Origin: Clavelina lepadiformis
Lineage: Eukaryota; Chordata; Ascidiacea; Aplousobranchia; Clavelinidae
Length of the DNA stretch: 64,000 nucleotides
Assembly (NCBI RefSeq): GCF_947623445.1
Contig: NC_135241.1
Coordinates: forward strand, 3,226,501-3,290,500
Direction of reading: 5' to 3'
Shown here: one piece after another, positions 46,501 to 54,720 of the stretch
Layout of the letters: each line of letters begins with the position of its first letter
Position numbering within the stretch: the stretch's first letter is position 1
Notes under the pieces: generated by a model
The model's input: the letters and a program-made list of their open reading frames with translations, nothing else
Told to the model about the DNA's origin: nothing
Databases searched by the model: none
Position numbers and translations under genes: made by a program

Positions 46501-49053
46501 AATAAGCCAGAAATTCCTCCATATCTTTCTGGCATGGAATATAGTAAATCTGGCCGTCCTGCAATTACATTATGTCGAGATTTTCTTATTCGGTGAGTAT
46601 TCCAGTGGTCCTTGAAAAAATCTAAGTCATTTTGAATTAAACATGAAAAGCAATACCACAAGCATTCTTTGCTGAGTGTTTGGGAGAAATCCACAATACC
46701 TCGAAACTCAAGGTCACTAAAAAAGTTGCGCCACCAACAGGCACGAAACCTGGAGAATATTGACCACCAGCTTTCTATCCGCTGATTTCGGGGTGATGGT
46801 ACATAATGATGCGAGTTAATGTTATCTCGAAAAAAGCACTGCGCTGCTGCCAACAATCCATTTTCTGTACCCAAATCTGATACTACTTCAATCGGACAGC
46901 CTTGGAAGTGAGTGACAGCTTTAATATACATATTAGCGACAACATGTGGACATTTGTTTGATCGTGTAACATTAAGCCACAGCACTTTTCGACTAAATCC
47001 ATCAATTGCACCATGTATAGAAAATCCGAATGGTTTCAGCTTGTCGTAACCATCTGTGTGCCATGCATAATTTGGCCCAGGGTTGTGATACTCTCTTCGC
47101 CTTAAACGGTGAGCTCTTCGAGCCTCACACCCTTTCGGATCAATATTACGTAGTACATCAGCTACATACAACCTTGGTACTCTTAAACCTTCCATTTGTA
47201 ATGTGTGCCAAACTGACCGATATCCACCAAAAGAAGAGGGTCCATCTAACAACTCCTCGATACGTTTTTCTGCCTGAAATAAAACGGTGATGTCTTTTTT
47301 CCAGCCACATTTTCTTCGCAGTCCAATTTTGTGCAATCGTCTCTTTAAAGTTCTCATACTGATTGCGTAGTTATGACGACTGTGTAGCAATTGTAAAATT
47401 TCTCCATACTCATATCCTGAATGGAAATATTCAGATATTATTTGATCTTGATCCAAAGTAGTAGCTGCAAAACATAAAAACAACATGTGGACTTTTGAGA
47501 CATGACTTGGCACGTTGTATGATATATTTTTTACTAAATAATAATTCGTTATTAATAATAATACACAGACACACAGTCGATTTAGGTAAAACATTTCTTG
47601 TTGGTGTAAAAAAGAAAACAAAAAATATGTTAGTCTACAGCCAAATTTTCATTAAAATATTTATATCTTCACTTGAAAGGTACGCTACTCACCGTGACCA
47701 CAGTGTGAACATATCACAAAAATGTCAGGTATTTCATTATGGCACTCAACACAATTCATTGCAATGAAGATCAGTTTTCACACTAAGAAGGTACACTTCA
47801 TTTTATAAAACAAATTTCTGAAAAAGTCAGTTAAAATTTATGCTGTTATGAACAGCTTTGGTCTTCGAGACAAAAAAAACAACATAGCCTATAGCCCTAC
47901 ACCTTACATTCGGTAGGCCTAACCTATACAGCCAAGCCCTAGAAAGTTTGTTGGCATACTGAACTTGCAAAAGACCTTACAATGTTTAACGTGTAGCCTA
48001 CACCTAAGCTTGTTAAGGCTTGCAAAAGCTTACTATCTCTCACTATTTGTGGCTGTGACCGGTAACCTTATTCCTTTCCCGAAGACCTCATCAACTACGC
48101 CTACCATACGGTAAGCACACATTTTCAAATGTTGCGATGAGATTCTAAAATATTGTGCGGCGATTCTAAAATATTGTGCGGCGAATTTATATTTGTTGCG
48201 GTAGTGGAAGTTCCACAGCGAAATATATTTCGACCTCGCAAAATATTTCGAAGTCGCAATATTTTTTCAAGGCACAAAATAATTTCAACGCACAAAATAA
48301 TTTTAGAGGGAGACAAAATATATATTGTGAATTTCTAAAATATTTTGCTGAGAAAAATATATATTTTGTGGTGATCATAAATATTTTGCGCTAACGTGAA
48401 ATATTTTTGTGGTGATCATAAATATTTTGCGGAACCCAAATTATAATTGTTGTGGCCTTTACAGGCTACCGTAAAAAACAACATAGTAACAAGTAATAAC
48501 CAGACATTCAAGCAGTTTGAACATGGCATTCAGTACTGTGTGGTATATAATATATTGATCCAGTATAAAAGTGCACAACCAGATGACGTCACAAATTGAG
48601 TAGCTGGGGTTTAGTATGCGAAGGCCTCCTGTGGTTGTGTAGTTGTATACTAGATCCTAATATATTAAATAAACTATTGTCAACAATTCAAAATATAAAT
48701 TATGTTGCTTACATGTGAGAAATCTCTATATCCAGGCCTATCACAATCGTTTTGGTATTTAAAAAGATCATCAGGATTACTCTGTGCTGTTTCTACTGCA
48801 GATGCCTGAAAATTAAGCAGCTTCACTAAAATGAACCTTCATAACAGAAGCAAATTTAACCTTTTAAAAGGTTATTTAAAGAAATATACCTTAGAAGTTA
48901 TAAGAATTAAGCGACATGGTTAAATTGCAGAATATGTGATAAACGCTATACAATGCTAAAACACAACTGAGCCAACAATCTTTAACTTTAATTATATAAG
49001 ATGAGGGAAAAGTGAATTACAGTGTAACATAAAACTTAATCACTTACTGCCAT
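37576..49053 (-). CDS. MIOX: Myo-inositol oxygenase, 9 exons
   Basis: MIOX opens the myo-inositol ring with O2 to D-glucuronate, the first committed step of inositol catabolism, in the cytosol at a mixed-valent di-iron centre. Exons 49053-49048, 48805-48713, 40645-40565, 40481-40389, 39856-39787, 39423-39246, 38853-38786, 38708-38546 and 37684-37576 join in frame to 286 aa (human 285). All six iron ligands are present: H99 in NSFHAFQTAE, H124 and D125 in HDLGK, H195 in MSWGHDE, H221 in YHSFYPWHTG and D254 in HDLYTK, each one residue later than in human. Exon 1 codes only Met-Ala, and its donor GTAAGTG follows directly. Intron 2 is about 8 kb because the 7.7-kb IS3EU-like transposon and a palindromic MITE have entered it; the remaining introns are roughly 90 to 860 bp. 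Confidence 0.96.
40758..41298. repeat. Left terminal inverted repeat of the IS3EU-like element
   Basis: It matches the reverse complement of 47944-48473 almost base for base. Internally it is repetitive: GCAAAATATTTATGATCACC occurs twice, and a 21-bp unit beginning CGCCGCACAATATTTTAG occurs three times (two on the right side). Such subrepeats are candidate transposase-binding sites. Confidence 0.92.
41389..41635. mobile_element. hAT-type MITE nested in the IS3EU-like element
   Basis: Ends CAATGTTCCCTCTAA and its exact inverse TTAGAGGGAACATTG are flanked by a perfect 8-bp duplication cctggaac (41381-41388 and 41636-41643). It lies just inside the left inverted repeat, so it is younger than the host transposon. 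Confidence 0.92.
41711..41808. mobile_element. Palindromic MITE, copy 3 (CRE lost), nested
   Basis: The left end GGGTGTAGTATACAACC pairs with the right end TATATATACTAAACCC. The block ACAAAGGCATCATGTGGCTG identifies the family. The central TGACGTCA of the other three copies is changed here to gacgacat. Confidence 0.75.
42458..43060 (-). pseudogene. Broken third gene of the IS3EU-like element, SH3/Tudor-like barrel
   Basis: Two abutting frames in the same register (43039-42713 and on to 42458) are separated by a stop. The upstream part reads LNVDTMLVNLAVILG and PIGTNVAVVWDGE; the downstream part reads FLARVCHLNNDGTVQCDQ and MWRRPKRDDIQDVIPVQI. The pattern of alternating hydrophobic strands with W-D-G-E and R-P-x2-D-D-I-Q resembles a small beta-barrel such as a Tudor or chromo-barrel domain, but this is only a fold guess. 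A further conserved-looking piece (GHGGPITKVEELRALPTAS) lies upstream in a different frame, so at least a frame change and a stop separate it from a working gene. It has the same orientation as the transposase. Confidence 0.5.
43958..45902 (+). CDS. Zinc-ribbon protein with HECT C-lobe, encoded by the transposon, 3 exons
   Basis: Exons 43958-44036, 44622-44726 and 45385-45902 join in frame to about 233 aa. Starting instead at 43970 would drop four residues. Exon 1 encodes C-x2-C...C-x2-C (CTNC and CGFC), a zinc ribbon. After an acidic/Asn-rich linker, the last ~140 residues match a HECT ubiquitin-ligase C-lobe. GVLGWLTGQKHRPI corresponds to the F-V-T-G-x-S-R-x-P strand, HSICYPVV carries the candidate catalytic cysteine (about C192), LPAKHM matches L-P-x-Y, and AICNAQAFGLH gives the AI-x4-GFG-type end. 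The HECT N-lobe, which binds the E2, is absent from this model. It is convergent with the transposase, whose first exon encodes the same ribbon. A hAT MITE lies in intron 2. The protein's role in transposition is unknown. Confidence 0.72.
44836..45197. mobile_element. hAT-type MITE in the HECT gene's intron, 362 bp
   Basis: Ends CAGTGGTTCCCAAACT and its exact inverse AGTTTGGGAACCACTG are flanked by a perfect 8-bp duplication ctatagtg (44828-44835 and 45198-45205). CGTACCA motifs sit at both subterminal regions. It lies wholly within intron 2, so the coding frame is spared. Confidence 0.95.
46317..47759 (-). CDS. IS3-like DDE transposase with N-terminal zinc ribbon, 2 exons
   Basis: Exons 47759-47693 and 47464-46317 join in frame to 404 aa. 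Residues 1-22 carry C-x2-C...C-x2-C (CVEC, CSHC). About 25-75 form a helix-turn-helix-like region ending MRTLKRRLHKIG. About 88-130 (SSFGGYRSVWHTLQMEG) match the HTH_21-type segment preceding IS3 integrase cores (Y-G-Y-R-x-I-x3-L). The catalytic core has D160 in WHTDGY, D219 in SDLGTENG and E253 in QRIESWW, with 33 residues between the last two. Reading straight through the intron would give a false N-terminus of about 50 hydrophobic residues; the acceptor TTTTGCAG and the homologous first exon of the HECT gene argue for splicing. The reading frame looks intact. Among eukaryotes such cores occur in IS3EU-type transposons and domesticated relatives. Confidence 0.85.
47944..48473. repeat. Right terminal inverted repeat of the IS3EU-like element
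   Basis: Reverse complement of the left repeat at 40758-41298, with two rather than three copies of the 21-bp CGCCGCACAATATTTTAG unit, scattered single changes and one short indel. The transposase start codon lies 185 bases inside its inner edge, so the repeat may supply the promoter. Confidence 0.92.
48557..48657. mobile_element. Palindromic CRE-bearing MITE, copy 4, in MIOX intron 2
   Basis: The left arm GATCCAGTATAAAAGTGCAC pairs with the right arm GTTGTATACTAGATCC. TGACGTCA lies at 48594-48601. A perfect 9-bp direct repeat taatatatt (48548-48556 and 48658-48666) flanks it, the clearest target duplication among the four copies. Confidence 0.85.
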
Positions 49054-50041
49054 TGCTATGAAATTAATCTGTTAAGTTTACAAAGTTAAATATAAGTGAA
49101 CGTTGATTAATGCTGACAGTTTTGTTGGTTCAACTGCTGTTAGCCTAGTAGAAAATAGCAATTTAGATTAATTAACTATTTAACTTTGTAGTCATAAGCT
49201 TATCAAAAACTATATGAACTAGGTGCAGACGTTAAATATGACAAATGGAAGCAAATTACGTAAATGGATAGGATAGCAAACTGATAATTCTCTTGTAAAA
49301 GACAATGATTGGTATTGGATATACCTTTCTGCCTTAAAACATCAGTTGCAAAAATCCATAGATTTATTACATTTTACAAACTAATTAAAAGTTATTCAGA
49401 TAGTGGTCTGCGAAACGTCTATTGCCTGTGGCCGAACGAAAAATAAAATGCGAATCATTATAGCGTGACAAATTTTAAAATAACAACTACCCTAAAAAAC
49501 AATAAGCGGTAAATCGCTTAAAACGAGCAGAAATAACGTAACCATATAATAAAAATGAATAATGGTTAGCACGTCCTCTGAATCAAAAAAAATGGTATGA
49601 TATCAAAGGTAGTATCTCAACTTTAACCAAGATTTACCTTCCAACAGTCTAGTTAATCTAAATCTAACTTAAATTAATTTCCCAAACATAGCTAAGATCA
49701 AGGTTTGCATACCCATTCTGCGGGTCCTATTTTTAGCAATAACAATGGGCTGCGTGACCAACTTACGACGAAGTATACAGCAGGTGATTATTATTATATA
49801 ACCAACTACCACAATCGCTAATTGCTGATTAGTCGCCAGCTAGGCGCAGCTCGTATTGAAGCAATCGCCCGCAGCAGAAAAAATATCTCGCGTTTCTAAA
49901 AAAAGAAAAAAAGAAAAAAAGAAAAAAAGACAATAATGACGGAACGCCCACAAGCATTAACTTCTCACGTTTGATGGTGGCGCTAGAGTGGCTAGACTAA
50001 CAACCGCGCTGTCAGGTTAAAAGGTTTGTAAGTGCTGACAG
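49054..50041. other. MIOX upstream region
   Basis: The MIOX promoter should lie here, but no core element could be singled out. At about 49898-49930 there is an AAAAAAAG-unit microsatellite. No gene seen. Confidence 0.5.
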
Positions 50042-50341
50042 CAGTGTTGTAATGACTCGAGTCATTGCGTTTGCTGAAGTTGATTCGAGTCTCGTTTTTT
50101 GATGACTGGACTTGGCTCGAGTCAAAGTCCAAAATGATTGGGGAGTTATCATGTTATAACGATTGTGACTGCAAAAAGACAACTTTTGGTAATAAAAACG
50201 GATATTTTTAAAAAACTTACAACTTTGTCATTGATTTAACTTGATTCAAGTCATAGTAAGCGAATCTACTGGACTCGAGTCACAACTTAATTTGACTCAA
50301 CTTGATTTGTGCCAGAAAAAAATGGCTTGGTTACAAGGCCG
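50042..50341. mobile_element. hAT-type MITE with CTCGAG palindromes, 300 bp
   Basis: Ends CAGTGTTGTAATGACTCGAG and, inverted, CGGCCTTGTAACCAAGCC. A perfect 8-bp duplication gctgacag flanks it (50034-50041 and 50342-50349). GACTCGAGTC occurs several times inside. It resembles the degraded element at about 10095-10868. Confidence 0.85.
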
Positions 50342-53300
50342 GCTGACAGCTAATTACCATTTGTTGTATTGCGATGTATTTGATTCTGTGCCGTTAATTG
50401 GCGTACACCATGCAACCATGACCAGGTTTGGGGAAATTACGTCTAGGGTACCACGTAATCAAGCAAATGTTAATTTAAATTGTTTTATTCGATTTGTAAT
50501 TGGCCTTAGTGGACTATTGTTCAGAGCTCAAGTTCTTATGACTAGTTATTGGTATATATAGCCTTTTACTCACCACTGAGAATACGAAAGAGAAAATGGT
50601 TATGGTCAAGTGATTTTGAATCTATGGCCGGCAAGCTTGCTGAAGCGCATCCAACATTCTGAAGAAAATACCCTCACTTTCGTATTCTGAATGGTGAGCA
50701 AAAAGCGCTACTCTTGACTGGAATACTACTCGAGTACCATTTCTGTAATACTTGGGTAGTAATTTCCAAATACTCGGGTGTACTTGATTGTTTTTAAAAT
50801 ACTTGAATGCGTGACCTACTTAGTTGTCAATTTTTATGATTGATTTGTTACTGCATATTAATCTTTCTAAATAGACTCATCTAATTACAGTAATAGCTTA
50901 AGTTAAGCTGTAGTTTATGGCGGATCTTATTACCAAACATTTCATTACTCATATAATTAAGTATCGTGCTTAAAAATGTAGCCTAAGGTTTTGTGAAACA
51001 GGAAAATGATTACGAATGAATGAAAAGCAAATGATTGAGACATGACAATATCGTAAGTGTCGATACAGTGGCGTATTTAAGATTGTGTGGACGGGGGAAA
51101 ACTTTTTCAAGCTAGTTCCAAAATGCCAGTGTTCTCCACCTTGCCTAAAATGCTGTGGCGGTCGTGATAGTAAATTGTAATAAGTTATATAATTGGCATT
51201 TTAATGTGTGTGTGTTCTCCAGTTAGATGTAATTGAATATTTAGACAGGTGTATTATTCTTTGTTAATCCTGTTATTCAAACAATGAATCCTAAACCGAC
51301 ATACTGACCTAGATATGAGTGTTTTCAAGTAGCATCGCATTTCACAGTGTATAAAGTTAGATGGTACTTGTGGTGAAAAGCTTCGCTGACGTAAAATGAC
51401 ATATCTATGAAATGACATAGTAATGAAATAACGTACGTGTCTTTCGTTGATTGGCTGGTAGGCTATGTTTCGATATAAAAGCTAAGGCTTGGTTCAAACC
51501 GTTCTCTTTTCTTCTTCAGTCTCTTCAGCCTTTCTGTTTTGCCCGTTTGGCTTATTCATTATTCAATTGAAGTGATAGCTCGATTCGGATGTGAAATGGT
51601 GATGAAATTGTTTCTGATGTGACTACGACTATATTTTGGACAATATAACAATTTAGACTTTATGAATGTTGTGCTGACTTAAAGAAACAATCAGATATAC
51701 CATACGCAACGGAGTCAAATATAAAATAGTCAAGGAGTTCTAAAAGAAAGACTAAAAGCCTTTGGCTTTAAGCCAACATAAACCAATCCACATCGCCATC
51801 CCCACAATGCACAAAGCGCTAGAATTTTGGGTTTATACACCTCATAAAACATTTAAAAACAATGTTAGCACTTACTGTTAATATTAGAAAATCAAAAGCT
51901 GGGAAAACCGACAAAATCTCAGCAGAATCGATTGAAATCACTGCATTTCTATCGCATCGCCCTTGGATCTGCTTTTTGTAGAAAACGTAAATTAGCTTAA
52001 AATGAGTACTCTTTCCGGTCAATTAGGGCGAGCAAAACAGACACCATCGAAAAGTAAAGCAAATTCCTGTTAATATTAGCAAATAAAAAGTGGGAATGCC
52101 GAGTTAGATTTCTCAGTGGAACCGATTGAAGTTTTTGGCTGAACCACTGCATTTTTTTTCACTTGTTAAGTGTTGTTAGTTCCCGTTAGTTACACATTTG
52201 TTTTAAATGTAAAATTTAATCTTTTTTGTTTTGTTTAACAATTTTATGCTTAACGTTACTTCAACGTAATTCTTGCTTGACCATCTCGTTTGGCAGCTGA
52301 ATGACTCATGTTGTTTTAGGTTCTATGGTCTTACTAGGATTTTGCCAGGATGACCAAAAATCATAGAAATCTACCAGGTTCTATGGAGAGACTTTGAGAA
52401 TGACAGGCAGTGCCAATGCGAATGCAGTGAGTCAAAAATAGCTTTCGGCATTTCTTTCAGTTGCAAGCTTCATGTGTTCCGTCCCGTTGTGAACTACATA
52501 TCAAGGTCTCGGCAATAGGCTAATAGCTTGCTAAGTGAAATTCACAAATCACGACTCGAATGAATGAAACGCCGTAATCAATCATGGTCCTGATGGTCAA
52601 TCAACAGCAGTTTTACATTTTTATTTTTGTTTGGTGCCGAGTTGTATCTATAACAGCAAGTTCAGGTTTGTAGGAGTTGGTTACCCTATGCTTTCTGAAT
52701 TATAGTTACCTGTCAGATTCTCATGGCCTTAATCAGTTTGACTTAAATAATGTGATTTATATCTTACAGGTCTGTTCCTGTGTTACAGTATTAGTCCAAT
52801 ATCAGTTAATGGTTCTCACCCACGGATTATAGAAAAAGTTATAGGTTTAATATGTTACACCGTACATTCTTTTATAACACATATTTTGCTTCATGTTGCA
52901 TCCTTTATTTTCGCAATTAACTGTGTGGACCAAAAATTACTTTGCTAACCGTTATAGCACTATAAAAAAACAAGCCCACGGGAAATTAATGAGCAGGAAA
53001 AATTGAAAAAGCTCCAAGGTTTTAAACATACAACATGGCAATAGTAGAACCGTGCTATAAGATTGTGATGTAGAAAATGAGTTACTTCGAACTTTACTGG
53101 GCAAAACTTGTGCTGGTAGTATGTACTTTGTTTTAACAACCTAATAATCTGTACGTGGAAGTTAATTTTACCTTGTCTGTCCACACAAAAACGATAGACA
53201 TCCCAGCACAAAAACATTCTAATTACTGCAACAAAAGGTGACCATAAAGGCAATAAGTTAAAAGCTACTGTAAAAGGCCGTGATAACTTATATTTGCTTT

Positions 53301-53665
53301 GGGCCAAGATTGAGATTACTTAAACTAAATGATGGAGTTTTACTTACCATTCCCTGCAATTGCACTCACCTGAAATTTAGATACATACTCAGTTAAAAAA
53401 TCTTTTTTTGAAAACAGTTAATAATCAGATTTTTGAGACAGAAAGTACAGTATAATTCAACCAGTTCAGGAGTAGCAAATTATTATGCCCATGGTTACCA
53501 CTGCCCACTACCATTATTTTGATGTTATCTGTGGCGAGGCTTTTAGTATAGAACTAACATATATATTCTTGTAAAAGTTTTGCTCCAGGTCTAATCTGCA
53601 TTTTCAAACAAACAATTTACTGCAAATAACTACATTGTAAGCATTTTAAGTTTTGTTACATTTAG
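50342..53665. other. Gene-poor stretch upstream of the PPxY membrane-protein gene
   Basis: The missing 5' exon(s) of the gene at 53666-54371 are expected here. A possible start with a hydrophobic opening (MVMKLFLM, followed by a GTGACT donor-like sequence) lies near 51597-51620 but cannot be tied to the rest. No other gene or repeat was recognised. Confidence 0.4.
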
Positions 53666-54371
53666 ATTGTGAAAAGTGTCTTGGAAAAACGATTCATGCC
53701 CGCCAGAGAGTTTGTTGCGAGATGAAGGATATTTTGGAAAAAGTGGAAAATGACGTTTCTAAACAACCCGCAGCTGATTTAAGCAAGTCAAGTCCTAATG
53801 AGGATCAAAACGATCCACCTGGTTTATCACTTTTATCGTTTGGGTAAATGTCACCAGCCGAAAAGACTTCTGTGCATAATATTTGTTAAAGTTTTGCTTC
53901 CGATTAATTGACCAGTTCCTGGAACTCTTCTTTTTCTAGGATTGGTGCAACTATTTGTGTCATCATTGGAGTTTTGATGCTTTGTCTTGGCTGTGGAGTT
54001 GCCCTTTACTACTGCTATAATGGTGAAAAGCAGTACAGCTATACTTCACCGGTCATTACTCGAAGACAATCAGGTTGGCTTTTTCATGGTATTGATATTT
54101 GTGCGACAGTTAATTGCTGTAACAGTGGAGGTGCTATAACAACAATATTTTTGAAGGAAGGAGTACTCTTGTGTCAGTTCCTATTCATTCAGAGCGTGGG
54201 AGATCACTTTTAAATATAACCATAACACATAACGAAGAATCAACTACTCGGCTTGAAGATCAAAATCCACCTAAATATGAAGATATTTCTAAAACATCAT
54301 TGCCAGTTCAAAAAAGCCTGCATGGTTGTTCCAATGATCTTCCATCCTACTATGACGCAACGAAGTTGTAA
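53666..54371 (+). CDS. Single-pass membrane protein with cytoplasmic PPxY-type motifs (5' end missing)
   Basis: Exons 53666-53843, 53940-54073 and 54157-54371 join in frame to at least 175 residues. The first begins in phase 1, so an upstream exon, probably with a signal peptide, is missing. Order: a short Cys-bearing ectodomain (CEKC...RVCC), an acidic Ser/Pro linker, a transmembrane helix (about 24 residues, IGATICVIIGVLMLCLGC then GVALYYC), and a cytoplasmic tail with NPPKYEDI and LPSYYDATK. P-P-x-Y-E-D and PSYYD are typical ligands for WW domains of NEDD4-type ubiquitin ligases. The architecture recalls Shisa, WBP1/VOPP1 and other NEDD4 adaptors, but the cysteine pattern is too sparse to name a family. 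A SINE starts just after the stop, probably in the 3' UTR. Confidence 0.65.
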
Positions 54372-54383
54372 CTTGTAATTGAC

Positions 54384-54720
54384 TCGTTAGACGGGTGGTT
54401 CAAGCACTGGCCTTGTGAAAATGCGGCTCAGGTTCTCTGTTCGATACCCAGTGGACAGTTCTAAATTCAGGCAATACTATAAAAACTATAATACTAACTG
54501 GAGCTTGAAGGATGAGGAATCATCTTCTGGTTAAGTCGTGCAAAGACTTTGCTCAATCTGAGGATAAACATTATCATACCATGCCAATTTTTCCAGCAAA
54601 TGGAAATTTTGTTTAGTTTCACGTAAAGGCCATCTGTAGACCAGGCCAATGTTTTCACAAATTCATTGTTGCTAGTGTGATGAGGAAAAAATGCAAAGCT
54701 CATTTTTCAAATCGTAAATA
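54384..54720 (+). mobile_element. tRNA-derived SINE, copy 2
   Basis: The tRNA-like head has GGTGGTTCAAGCACTGG (box A) and CTGTTCGATACCC (box B). The body AGGAATCATCTTCTGGTTAA then GTCGTGCAAAGACTTTGCTC corresponds to the copy at 34148-34545. The 3' boundary is uncertain. Confidence 0.72.

Larger units (their letters stand above)
40758..48473. mobile_element. IS3EU-like DNA transposon, 7.7 kb, full length
   Basis: Both ends carry inverted repeats of about 530-540 bp starting TACGGTAGCCTGTAAAGGCC. A perfect 6-bp duplication aaaaac lies at 40752-40757 and 48474-48479. TAY...RTA ends, 6-bp duplications and an IS3-like DDE transposase are, as I recall, the definition of the IS3EU superfamily. It carries the transposase gene (minus, 46317-47759), a zinc-ribbon/HECT gene (plus, 43958-45902) and a broken third frame (42458-43060). 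The two inverted repeats differ at only about six to ten sites plus one repeat-unit difference and a short indel, so the insertion is fairly young. Two hAT MITEs and one palindromic MITE have since inserted. A Polinton was considered, as it also makes 6-bp duplications, but there is no polymerase, capsid or AG...CT end. Confidence 0.82.

Noticed and set aside
47465-47621. Hydrophobic N-terminal extension of the transposase frame
   Set aside because: It is intron read-through: a good acceptor precedes the conserved part, and an upstream zinc-ribbon exon fits in phase.
40758-48473. Polinton/Maverick interpretation of the large element
   Set aside because: The 6-bp duplication and long inverted repeats fit, but there is no polymerase, capsid or protease gene, the ends are TAC...GTA, and the integrase has an IS3-type pre-core segment.
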